Source: Bettongia penicillata ogilbyi
Lineage: Eukaryota > Chordata > Mammalia > Diprotodontia > Potoroidae
Length of the DNA: 64,000 nucleotides
Assembly (NCBI GenBank): GCA_023548195.1
Contig: JAJHZJ010000221.1
Location: 1,718,001-1,782,000, forward strand
Direction: 5' to 3'
Positions 35,173-45,109 of the stretch are shown here, piece by piece. Numbering within the stretch: the first letter of the stretch is position 1; each line of letters begins with the position of its first letter. Below the pieces are notes generated by a model. It saw only the letters and a program-made list of their open reading frames with translations. It had not been told where the DNA came from and did no database searches. Position numbers and translations under genes: made by a program.

Positions 35173-36012
35173 ACAGAGTGAATTGAATAGGATGGGAACA
35201 TATCTTAAAAGAAATTAAGGTAAATGGTGAGAGAGAAATGTAGTGGGAGGAAAGAGGGTGAAATGGAATGAGGCAAATTATATCTCATTCAAGAGGCAAG
35301 CAGGAGACTTTTTAGTGGAGGGAAAAAGAGGAGAGCTGAGAAAAAAACAAGAAGTTTACCCTCATCACATTCGACTAAAGGAAGGAGTAAAATGCACACT
35401 CACTTTGGTATGAAAACCTATCTTACAATACAGGAAAGTGGGGAAGAAGGAGATAAGCAAGGTGGGGGGGATGATGGAAGGGAGGGCAACAGGAGGAGGG
35501 AGCAATTTGAAGTTAACACTCAGGGAGGGACAGGATCAAAAGACAGAATAGAAACAATGGGGGGCAGGATAAGGTGGAGGGAAATACAGTTAGTCTTACA
35601 CAACACGACTGTTATCGAAGTCATTTGCAAAACTAGACAGATATGGCCTATATTGAATTGCCTGCCTTCCCAAAGGGAATGGGTGGGGAGGGAGGGATGG
35701 GGAGAAGTTGGAACTCAAAGTTTTAGGAACAACTGTTGAGTATTGTTGTTGCTACTAGGAAATAAGAAATACAGTTAACGGGGAATAGAAAGTGATCTGG
35801 CCCTACAGGACAAAAGAGAAGATGGGGACAAGAGAAGAGAGGGATGATAGAAGAGAGGGCAGATTGGTGACAGGGAAAATTAGAATGCTTGGTGTATTGG
35901 GGTGGGGGAGGGGATAAAAGGGGAGAAAATTTGGAACCCAAAATTTTGTGAAAATGAATGTAAAAAATTAAATAAATAAATTTATATTAAAAAAAAAACA
36001 AAAACAAAAAAA

Positions 36013-36644
36013 CTTTAGAGCATGAGGAAGTAAGAGAGTGTACTATCTTGTTCTGATTCTAGTCAAGGAGGTATAGTGGGAAAACAGCCACCAAATTGTA
36101 TCTGAATTAGGAGAATAGTTCTGGCCACTGAAATAAAGTCTGCATCCTCTGATGGTAGCACCCTAGGACAAAACTGCATTCTCCTTACGCTAATCATGTC
36201 TCTGTACCTTGCACCCTGTTGTCATAGTCTTCAAAAACTCTACATTACTTCCATACAATGATGAAATGTAAAGTAGGACTTTATGGTCTAAAGTATTATC
36301 ATAAATAAAACAACTAGGTATAATGTAATAAACAAATATCTTAAGATCTTAAAGCCTTGATTAGCAGTATCCTAGATATTTTATTCCATCAGATTTTCTT
36401 GTTTGTTCCACAAATTAGCAATAATTTGTTAATAACTAATAAACTATCATTAATGAATAAATATATCTCTAAATTATATAAGCATGGTTATATAATATAT
36501 AAATATTTATATAACTATATACATAGTTATATTTCTATAAATCATATGATTTATAAAATAAAAAATGAAATGCACATAAAAATAAAATTTCAAAGAATAG
36601 TTTAATTCTATTTCACATCAAAACTTTTGTATTAGGACAAATAA
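36013..36644. other. AT-rich sequence with palindromes
   Basis: No gene or mobile element recognised. 36490-36560 is extremely AT-rich and contains a perfect 20-bp palindrome TATAAATCATATGATTTATA at 36536-36555 and a nearby hairpin ATAACTAT-ATAC-ATAGTTAT. Confidence 0.6.
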
Positions 36645-36800
36645 TAGCATGTTAAGAATGGCATGAGAATTGGAGTCAAACCATGCTTCTGATGCTTTGC
36701 TGTTTGAGTGACTTCGAGCAAGGTATTTAACCTCTCTGGACATCAGTTTCCTCATCTGTTAAATGAAGGGATTAGAGTGGATTGATTCTGAGGTCTCTTT
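36645..36800 (+). mobile_element. tRNA-derived SINE, MIR-like
   Basis: GAGAATTGGAGTCAAACCAT (B-box region), GAGCAAGGTATTTAACCTCT, CAGTTTCCTCATCTGTTAAA and GAGGTCTCTTTCAGTTCTAG follow the order of a full marsupial SINE body. Confidence 0.75.
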
Positions 36801-37689
36801 CAGTTCTAGATCTATGATCCCAGAAAAGGAGCCAAATCTTCCTCTGACTTTGCAACATCCATTATGGCCATGCTTGTCACCTCTTGTTGAATGCAGCAGT
36901 CCCCTGAAGGAAGGTGATCTGATTAGGAGTCTTCCATCTGCTCCAAATCAAGGACTTCCAACTGTCCTAGCGCAAGGTAACTTCTGCCTGCTGCTGCCTG
37001 CCCAGTCTCCCAAGCAGAATGTGGAGAGCCTCTGGTGTGCAAAAAGGAACAATCTTTCTTTGATCTCAGGCCTCCCATCTCCTGCTGCAATCTTGTCTAC
37101 CTTTAGGAAGGAAGAGGAATAGTGAAAGAGAACTTCCCAGATGACCATCGGACCATGTGCCTCCCATCTCATACTACACTTGCCTCCAGTCTGATCTTTA
37201 GTCTCCTTTGGGAAGAAGAGTAGCACCTTCCACTTAATAATGAGCTTTCATACTCTTCATATTCCAGAGATTTTGAACTCCTCTGGGTTATTGTACAAAC
37301 ATCATTCCCTACCCTACTCCCACCACCTGATTCCTCATTCCTATTCCTGTCAAACCTCCTACTCCAGAGTTTCAACCAATCACCACTCAACCCTTCCACC
37401 AAACTCTGTGCAGTGCTTTTTCCAAAGCCAGCAAACTTCCTTTTATTCTCTGTCTTTTTCTCTCCCACTCCTTCCATCTATTAGCTATTTCTGACACTTA
37501 GCTCCTTCCTGATGATTCAATCTCCCTGGCTACCCTTTACAGCATTGACTGTACCTTTACTCATTCTCCTTGTCTCAGTGGTCAAGGCTGGGAAGTTGGT
37601 ATTCTCCTTGCTACCCTTTGGCACTTCCAGGTTTTGCCCTACTTCCATCACTCAGTAACCTCTCTTCTTTTGAGGTTCATGCAATTCAT
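36801..37689. other. Unassigned pyrimidine-rich sequence
   Basis: C/T-rich on the plus strand, possibly an old LINE or LTR remnant. A motif CCTCCCATCTC recurs at about 37072 and 37161. I cannot assign it. Confidence 0.3.
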
Positions 37690-37885
37690 ATCTCACATTG
37701 CATCCTGGGCCATCTCCAGTCATCCTGATGAATAACAGGTCACTGGATCCAGGTGGCTCTGGAGGAGAAAGCGAAGCTGGTGACCTTGCACAGCTCTCCC
37801 TCCCTCAAATTCAGGTCAATTGCAAGTCATGTCATAATCTTGATGTCATGGTCCTCTTTGAGAACAAAGGACAAACACAACAATT
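37690..37885 (+). mobile_element. RTE-linked SINE
   Basis: Same family as 4856-5051: GCATCCTGGGCCATCTCCAG, GTGGCTCTGGAGGAGAAAG, GATGTCATGGTCCTCTTTGA and GACAAACACAACAA. I could not fix a clear TSD. Confidence 0.8.
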
Positions 37886-38050
37886 CCTCTCTCCCACATA
37901 ATCAAAATTCTGGTAGCTATTGTTTACAGAACTTCAGGTCCCTCTCCTTCCTTCCTCTCCTAAATCGCTTTTCACCTAGACTATTGCAAAAGTCTCATGA
38001 TTGGTGTCTTTGTCTCCAATCTCCCTGGTCTCCCAGTTGTAGTGAGTTAT
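37886..38050 (+). mobile_element. L2 fragment
   Basis: TTTTCACCTAGACTATTGCA, AAAGTCTCATGATTGGTGTC and TGTCTCCAATCTCCCTGG match the L2 region just after the RT. Confidence 0.65.
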
Positions 38051-38384
38051 TTCTCTTCCAATCACCTTGTGTAACATTTTCTAGTGTATTTATCCCAAGA
38101 AAAACGTAATTTTCATCTAGACAGGGAGTATTTTGTTTTTGTTCTTGTTTCCTTTTTTCTCAATGGTTTAGAAAAGCTAATAGCTCCTAATGAGTGCATC
38201 AGGATTTAGTTAAATAAACAAACCATTAGACTGAGAATAAAATGTCCATATAGGAAAATGCTACCAATTATTAATTATTAAAAGATATCAGGTTGATACA
38301 AACCTGTAATTTTATTCCTGTAAGGAATGTCTCTTGAGAAAACCTTCTCTACCAATGCAAATCAGCAACTATCCTGCATTGTCT
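38051..38384. other. Unassigned sequence
   Basis: No repeat, exon or RNA gene recognised. Confidence 0.35.
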
Positions 38385-38515
38385 AGTCTTAAACAGTTGC
38401 CAGGGGCACTGAGAGATTAAGGGATTCGCCCAGGATCACATAGCCACTATATATGTCAGAGGTAACATTTGAACTCAGATCCTCTTGACTCCAAGATCAG
38501 ATTTCTATCACTATT
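38385..38515 (-). mobile_element. MIR/CORE-type SINE fragment
   Basis: AGATTAAGGGATTCGCCCAG, GATCACATAGCC and TTTGAACTCAGATCCTCTTG are the antisense SINE body. Confidence 0.7.
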
Positions 38516-38597
38516 CAACATACTCTTTTTTTCACGTGGATTCACCAAAATTAGTTGTTGAATATTGGCACCAATAAACAGCAATAAGCCTGTAGAT

Positions 38598-38666
38598 GAA
38601 AGAGAGAGAGTAAAGGGGGTGAGGGATAGAAGGAGGAAAAGAGAGGGAGAGATAGAGAGAATTGGG
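38598..38666. repeat. GA-rich low-complexity tract
   Basis: About 70 bases almost purely of G and A on the plus strand. Confidence 0.85.
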
Positions 38667-38759
38667 GAAATTTTTCATTTTTTTTAGGGACTTTAAACAT
38701 TAGTTGGAAAGTTTCTGCTGTGTCACAGTTACAAGAAACTTTAAAGACCATCTAGTATA

Positions 38760-38910
38760 GACCCCTTCTCTTTATTCATTCATTCAATAAGCATTCATTA
38801 AATGCTTATGAAGTACTTGGCACTATGCTTAGGGACCAGAGGTACAATGATGAAAATGAAAGAGTCTTTATCCAAAGAAACTTAAATTCTGCGGGGGGAG
38901 GTGGAAATGT
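38760..38910 (-). mobile_element. L2 fragment
   Basis: TTCATTCATTCAATAAGCAT, TAAATGCTTATGAAGTACTT and GGCACTATGCTTAGGGACC are antisense L2 3' sequence. Confidence 0.7.
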
Positions 38911-38984
38911 ACGTATAAAAGAAATCACAAAATATTTATAAATTTATAATTTCCAAGTGTACTTACTAACAACTGGGGAGAATC

Positions 38985-39986
38985 AGGGTAGATCCCATGA
39001 TGAATTGTGTAAATCTGACTGAAGATGAAAGAACATGTAAGCTTTAGAGGTTTCTTCTAATCCTTTTGAATCTCTGATCTCATAATGAATGATGAAATCT
39101 GTATAGTAAATTTGTTTTCTTAAAATTGGCCATGAGGACCAGCTGTATTTATACCATATATGTTGTATCAAATGTGTTTTCAAGTTATTTTGAATGGAAT
39201 TGCCTTTTCTATAATTTCCTCCTGGATTTCATTATGACATAGAAATTCTGTTGGTCTTGTGGGTTTATTTTGAATCCTCCTTCAGAGAAGTTATAATTTG
39301 TTTCGATTTTATTTTTTGCTGGTTCTTTAAGGTTTTCTAAGCAAACCATCATGTCCTTATCAGAGATAATTTTATTTCCCCTTTGTTGCTATTTAACTCT
39401 TTAATTCTCTTCTCTCATCAATATTGTTATCAAATGTCAAATAACAATGGAGGAAGGGGGATCCTTGCTTTTACTGAGGTAAAGCTTGAATTTACCAGCC
39501 TTTTTCCATTGTTGGGAAAGCTATTAGTGTTTCCTCAATGCCAATAATCATAGTTGTTTGGGTTTTTTGCATGTTTATTTGTTTAGAGCCATTATTTTTT
39601 ATCATATTGAAAACTAGTCCTTCCATGATTATGCTTTTTAGGGTTTTTAGCATGCATGTTTTACTTTGTCAAAGATCTTTTGTATATAATCATGTGGTTT
39701 GGGATATCTTGGTTTTAGGGTCATTAATTATATTTTTCCCTAATGATGAATCATCTCTTCATTCCCACTATAAATCCTATTTGAGCAGCATGACCAATTT
39801 TAATAATACTTAAATTATTTTGTGTGTGGATATATATGTATTTGTATACACACACATATATGTATATATATTTTATCATTCATTATGAAACTGAGGACTC
39901 AGAAGGGTTGAAAGAAACTACTAAATATCATCTAAGCAACTTCTGCATCTTCAGGCTGACTCACATAATCCATTATGGGATCTATC
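38985..39986. repeat. Inverted repeat pair flanking an L1 fragment
   Basis: Arms at about 38985-39100 and 39873-39986 are reverse complements at roughly three-quarters identity by eye. Both contain ATCATTCATTATGA, CATCTTCAG and ATGGGATCTA in arm orientation. Between them lies an antisense L1 RT fragment. The arms belong to no family I recognise. Confidence 0.65.
39182..39825 (-). mobile_element. Old L1 ORF2 (RT) fragment
   Basis: Antisense L1 RT coding sequence: AACAATGGAGGAAGGGGGAT, CTTGCTTTTACTGAGG, TTTTACTTTGTCAAAGATCT and CACTATAAATCCTATTTGAG. It is highly diverged and lacks 5' and 3' ends. Confidence 0.7.
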
Positions 39987-40105
39987 CTACTGTAAATGTA
40001 GAAAATCCCATATTCTTCCCAAGTGACTAGTTCCAGTGTTTAGCATCTTCTTGCTGGTAAACTATTTCTCATATAATATTTAATGTAAAGTAGATAATTA
40101 CATTT

Positions 40106-40153
40106 GTTTGATAGGTAGATAGATGGACAGACAGACAGACAGACAGATAGATA
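40106..40153. repeat. GATA/GACA tetranucleotide microsatellite
   Basis: Interspersed GATA and GACA units (GATAGGTAGATAGATGGACA then further GACA and GATA units). Confidence 0.95.
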
Positions 40154-40470
40154 GAACATTTTTTAAGCAGTTACTACATGCCAGGAACTGTGTTAAACAC
40201 TAAGAAAACAAACACGAGCAAAAAGAAAGACAGTCCTTGCCCTCAAAGAAGCTTGTGTTCTAAAGCAGGAACACAACATATAAAAGGGAGTTGAAGACAA
40301 GGTTAGGGAACAGGATAAAAAAGTTTTCCAAGGAGTCTTGGGTTAAGCCTGATTTGAAGTGAGCATGGCTGGCATGGGTACTTCTTTAATGAACGTTCTG
40401 GAGAGGAACTCACCAAATGGTAACGGTAAAGGATTGTACCCTCATGGGAAGGATGCTGCAGTAGAGATAG
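40154..40470 (-). mobile_element. L2 fragment
   Basis: CAGTTACTACATGCCAGGAA, CTTGCCCTCAAAGAAGCTTG and TTTGAAGTGAGCATGGCTGG follow the antisense L2 order. The tetranucleotide array abuts it. Confidence 0.7.
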
Positions 40471-41279
40471 AGAAGTCATTCATGCTTTATTTTTGTACAA
40501 TATAGTTACTAAAAAAAGTGACCAAACATTTCAGGGATGCAAATCTCAGCATAATGTAATATAGAGCTTTCCAACAATGCTATTTGTCAAAAAATGGAAT
40601 GAAGTGTTTCAAGAAAATAATGAACTCCCTGACACCTGAGTAGAAATCAGATGTTCACCAGCCAAGCATGTTGTCAAAGAAACTGCTAAAGTGTGATGGT
40701 GAAGAGTAGGAGAGGGATAGAGTTTGTGTGTGTGTGAGGGGTGAGGTGACCCTGGGGAGGTGGTGCTGGAGGTTCAGATAGATCAGTTTTAAGATTCCTT
40801 TCATTCCATTCTAAGGTAAACTACTGCAAAAGAATCGTAAGTGGTACAAGTGGGGCTTAGTATATAGGTGGAGAAGCACACATGAAGTGATTTAAAGGAA
40901 CATCAAAAAGACCCTGGTGTTTCTTTCACCAGCCCTGCCTCTCCAAGGTGAATGAAATTTTAGGTTATTCACTTTTCTGGTCTATTAGATGAATCTAAGT
41001 TGATGGGTCTTAAGATTCATAAGGAATAAGCATCAAATGATATTACACCATTGAATGAAGTATTAGGTAGATATGTGTCCAATACAAATAAGTTTTATTT
41101 GTAGATTTAAATAGAACCTATTTTGATGAGTTATCTTGATAGATACAGGATTAGAAGCAGAGCTAGGGACACACACACACATATACCTATGTAAATACAC
41201 ACACATATTATGTGTATATATGTATATATGTCTTCTTTTCTTAAAGCCTCTTCAGAATTAGCTTAAAAATACAATTTTT
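40471..41279. other. Unassigned sequence with a CA/TA microsatellite
   Basis: No gene or element assigned. 41167-41232 is a CA/TA-rich microsatellite. Confidence 0.5.
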
Positions 41280-42690
41280 CTAATTATTTCAGAATAACTC
41301 AAACTGGGAAAAGTAGCACTTCCAGATGTCAAATTTTATCACAAAATAGAAGTTATTAAAACCATCTGATACTAGTTAAAAAATAGAGAGCTATGTCTAT
41401 AGCTACACTAGACAAGAGAGAATCAGAAACAATGAAACTCAATAACCCAGTGTTTGATAAAGGTGAAAAACATAAAATACCTAGAGAAAAGCTCCTTATG
41501 TGATAAAAACTGCTGGGAAAACTGGAAAACAAACTGTCAGAAATTAGACTTAGACAAATGCCTTTTACAAAATTCTATGATACATTCTAAATGGTTATAA
41601 GACTTTAATATTTAAAGAGTATACTACAAAAAATAAGAAGCTATGAGTAAGATGTATGTTCTTAACCAAACAAGATATAGAGGCAATGAGAGGTAAAATA
41701 CATAACTTTAATTACATGAGACTGAAAAGCTTCTGCACAGACAAAATTAATGCACTTAGGATAAGAAAGGAAGAAGCCAAATAGGAAAAAAGTCTTTAAA
41801 AACAATCTATGATATGTAAATAATTTGCATATGTGTGTACATATATATGAAATTAATAGGTATTATATATGTATGTATATACATCAATGAAATTAATGTG
41901 TGTGAATGTATATGGAATTAACAGGCATTTTCCAGTAGATAATTAGTCAAAGGATATGAATAAACAGTTTTCAAAGGAATTGCAAAGTATTAACGACCGT
42001 ATGAAAGAATGCTCCAAATAACTAATGAGAAAAATAAAAATCATTGAGGCATCACTTTATGCCCAATAAACTGGCAAAAATAACAAACATGGGCAATAAT
42101 CAACATTGAAGGGTTTGTGGAATAATAATACTAACACATTATTGAAATAGCATAATAATTTTGGAAAGTAATTTGAAATTATGCAAATAAAATGACGGAA
42201 ATGTCCATATCCTTTGAACTAGATATTCCCTTATCACACTTATACCCCAAGGAAGTCATTAGAAGGAAGTATTAGCATACAACCACATAATAGTAGTGCT
42301 TTCTGTGGTAGCAAAGAATCAGAAACAAAATAGATGCCCATCAATTGGGGAATGGCTAAACAAATTGTAGTACATTAATGTAATAGAATATCACTGTGCT
42401 GTAAGAAATAATGCATGTGATGAATATAGAGAAGCATGGGAAGAGTTACATGAACTGAAGCAGAATGAATATTATAAACAGAAAAACAACCACACACAAA
42501 AAAATCAAAAGTAAGTGTAGCAAAACTGTAAAGATCAAGCATGACTCAAATGAAGAGATATGAGAGGATATCCCCAATCTATCCATTTATGGAAATGAGA
42601 GGTCCACAGATGTTGCACATTGCACCTATTTTTAGACTTTTTCAATGTACTAATTGGTTTCCTTCTCAGAGAAAAAAGAATAAATCAAAT
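41280..42690 (+). mobile_element. Old L1, ORF2 C-terminus and 3'UTR
   Basis: Plus-strand L1 landmarks in order: AACTCAAACTGGGAAAAGTA (RT/C-terminal coding), ATTACATGAGACTGAAAAGC, CTTCTGCACAGACAAAAT, then GATGCCCATCAATTGGGGAA and TGGCTAAACAAATTG, then 3'UTR with GTTGCACATTGCACCTATTT. A TA/TG microsatellite at about 41820-41925 interrupts it. All frames are broken. Confidence 0.8.
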
Positions 42691-42699
42691 CAATAACAA

Positions 42700-42800
42700 T
42701 CCATTCATTTATTAATTAGTTCAGCAAGCATTTCTTACATACCTACAAAATACAAGGTACTGGGTATAGGAAGAACACAAAGACAAAATGTAAAACAATC
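42700..42800 (-). mobile_element. L2 fragment
   Basis: TTCAGCAAGCATTTCTTACA, ACAAGGTACTGGGTATAGGA and AAAACAATCTCTACATTTG are antisense L2. Confidence 0.6.
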
Positions 42801-43109
42801 TCTACATTTGAAAAAAAACCCACGACATTTTATTGGATTATTGAACAGTTACTATGTGTACAAGGCAGTTCCTGGGTATATATAGGGACCTCTATCTTAA
42901 ATGCTGTGTAATACAAAGAAAGTTACAGATTTTCAAAGTGAATTTTTTCCATTTTGTTTGTATTTTTGAAGATGCAGATATAGTTTGTTTTTAGTATCTT
43001 CATGTGTGAAAAAAAAAATGTCCCATGTGAAGAACAAGTTAAATGTATAAAAAATAGAGCTTAAAGTTTACTTAAAAATAATAATAGCATACACTTTTTT
43101 TAGTGTTTG
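42801..43109. other. Unassigned sequence
   Basis: AT-rich. Nothing recognised. Confidence 0.35.
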
Positions 43110-43258
43110 TAGATTCACATGTTTTTAGTACTGGAAAGGACCTTAGAGATCATTTTAAAGTGATAAAATGAAGTCCAGAAAGGTTAATTGAGCTGCCCTG
43201 AATCATATAACTAGTTAATGGCACAGCTGGGAATTAGTCTCAGGTCTCCTGTCCCATC
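43110..43258 (-). mobile_element. MIR/CORE-type SINE
   Basis: TACTGGAAAGGACCTTAGAG, AAGTCCAGAAAGGTTAATTG and GGCACAGCTGGGAATTAG are the antisense SINE body. Confidence 0.7.
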
Positions 43259-43349
43259 AAATGTTCTTTCTAGAAATGTGCACTTCTCAAGTTAATTGCA
43301 AGATGCTGATCAATTACCATGTGTCCAATTTATGTAACATTATCTGTGG

Positions 43350-43615
43350 AACCAGTAGATCAGCTAGGTGTACAATGGATGAAGTGCTGGATCTGGAGTC
43401 AAAAAGTCCTGAGTTTCAATCCTGCTTCAGATATTTCCCAGCTATGTTACCCTAGGCAAGTAACTTAGCCTCTGTCTGCCTCCAGTTCTTCAGCTGTAAA
43501 ACAGGGATAATAATAGTACCCAACTCTCAGATTTGTTGGGAGGATAAAATGAGATATTATTTGTAAAGCAGCTAATATAGTACCTGGAACATAATAGGCA
43601 CTTAATAAATGTGCC
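43350..43615 (+). mobile_element. CORE-SINE, essentially full length
   Basis: A tRNA-derived head (GCTAGGTGTACAATGGATGA as A-box region, GAGTTTCAATCCTGC as B-box region), a CORE segment (ACCCTAGGCAAGTAACTTAG, CTGTAAAACAGGGATAATAA, GGAGGATAAAATGAG) and a 3' end (TACCTGGAACATAATAGGCA, CTTAATAAATG). It was once transcribed by RNA polymerase III and mobilised by an L2-type LINE, which shares the 3' end. Confidence 0.85.
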
Positions 43616-44234
43616 TTCCTCCTTTCGTTCATAAACCACAAGTCCAAATAAATTTTGATTAGGTGTCAGAAGGTTACCTGTGAAGGACAATGAAAGACAG
43701 AAGTGTACACTATTCAGACAACATTGTACCAGGTGAAGGGAGTTATGCACTGAAAGTAATAAGCAGCAGCTGATGAGAGTTTTGTGGGCATAGGATGGGG
43801 TCTGGTATGGGAGCAGCCTGTGGAAATCCTCAGTGAGAACAGCAGACTTGTAGAAGTTGCATCAGAAGAAAATGATTATCTGAAAAGGTTAGCAATTGTT
43901 TGAAAATTGTGAGGACTTCAAGGTTTTCTATGGTAAGGCAAATATTTGTGAATTTTTCATTCAGTTCTTTCTAGTCCTGTCTAATGTATTAAAAACATAC
44001 AGCAGTAAGTTGTGGCCACAGTGCCTACTCAACCTACAAGGGCTACAAAAAAACGTTTTTAATATGCTTTACATTTTCATAACCCACAAATTTTAAACAA
44101 AAGGACCACTGGTTTTTAAATGACATATTCTTGTAGCAGAGGACCACAAATTCTTAACATTAAAGCACTTCTTCATCTGAAGGCTCTCTACTAGTATGTA
44201 GGGATAGAGGCAGGGACTGGATCTGTAATTTCCT
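43616..44234. other. Unassigned sequence
   Basis: No recognisable repeat or gene. Confidence 0.35.
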
Positions 44235-44715
44235 TATGAATCAGTCAATCTAAAAGCATTTATTAAGGATTTACCATGTACCAGGCATCCTGCTAAGAAC
44301 TAGGGATACGAAGAAAATTTAAAAAAAATCCTTGCCCTCAAGGATCTCACATTCTAATGGAAGAGACAACAGGTAAACAATTATGTGTATACAAAATACA
44401 GAGTACATGGAAGATAATCTCAGAAGAGAAGGCAGTGGCAGCTGTAAGGACTTAGAAAGGTTTTCCTATGCATGATGGGGTTTGAAATGAGCCTTGAAGG
44501 AAGCCAGGGAAGCCGGGAGTCAGAAGTGAGGAAGCATGGAGGATAATTAGTTTGAAATAAGGAGCTGGAGATGGAATGTCATGAATGAATGAATGAATGA
44601 ATGAATGAATGAATGCATCTTATAATAATTGCTTACTATGTGCAAAGCACTGTGCTAAATGCTGAGGATGGAAATAAAAAAAGTAAAATTCCAGGCTCTG
44701 AAAAAGCTCACATTC
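44235..44715 (-). mobile_element. L2 fragments around a (GAAT)n array
   Basis: 44235-44575 is a long antisense L2 3' region (AGCATTTATTAAGGATTTAC, CCTTGCCCTCAAGGATCTCA, GAGCCTTGAAGGAAGCCAGG). 44616-44715 is a second, overlapping part of the same L2 region (TTGCTTACTATGTGCAAAGC). Confidence 0.8.
44579..44613. repeat. (GAAT)n microsatellite
   Basis: Eight tandem units of GAAT, at the L2 boundary. L2 3' tails end in similar short repeats, from which the array may have grown. Confidence 0.95.
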
Positions 44716-44717
44716 TA

Positions 44718-44985
44718 AACTCCCCAAAATAGCTCTGAAAACAGCAGTGAAAAAAACTTGAAGCTTGGGAGAGTGTCCCACCACCCCCATCCCAGAAGCA
44801 GAGCCCAACTTTAACATAAAGTTCAAAGTCCAGAAATAAGCTGAGAAAATGAGCAAACAACAAAGAAGGACACGGTCACTAAAAAAAGGAAAATAGCTTC
44901 TATGGTGACAGTGAAGATAAGTACACAAACTCAGAAGCAGACAATGAAGACTAAACAATTAACAGCAAAGCCTCAAAAGGAAAAA
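44718..44985 (+). mobile_element. L1 5'UTR and ORF1 start fragment
   Basis: ACTTGAAGCTTGGGAGAGTG, CCCAACTTTAACATAAAGTT and AATGAGCAAACAACAAAGAA resemble the end of an L1 5'UTR and the first ORF1 codons (MSKQQR). It stops after about 45 codons. Confidence 0.65.
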
Positions 44986-45109
44986 ATTGTAGGGGGAGAG
45001 TGAACAGGTGCAATTCCCTGAAATCAGAAACAGAGGTGTCCCATTCCCCAGGGTGTCTGAAAACAATCAAAGAAATAAGGGAACAATGACTGATTGATTA
45101 GTATGGGAC

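Larger units (their letters stand above)
33156..36012 (+). mobile_element. HAL1-type half-L1 retrotransposon, near full length
   Basis: The 5' end is GGGGGGAGGAGCCACGATGG at 33157. It is followed by a CpG-containing 5'UTR of about 675 bp, an ORF1 relic at 33833-34936, a purine-rich 3'UTR with a CA microsatellite, and an A-rich tail ending near 36012. No ORF2 is present. It is a close match to the minus-strand element at 6.9-9.7 kb. The likely TSD is A-rich (A-run plus CAACTT before, A-run plus CTTT after) and cannot be set exactly. As an ORF1-only element with broken ORF1, it would need L1 proteins in trans. Confidence 0.88.

Noticed and set aside
43350..43430. tRNA gene
   Set aside because: A- and B-box-like sequences are present, but they belong to the tRNA-derived head of a CORE-SINE, and no cloverleaf with an acceptor stem can be drawn.
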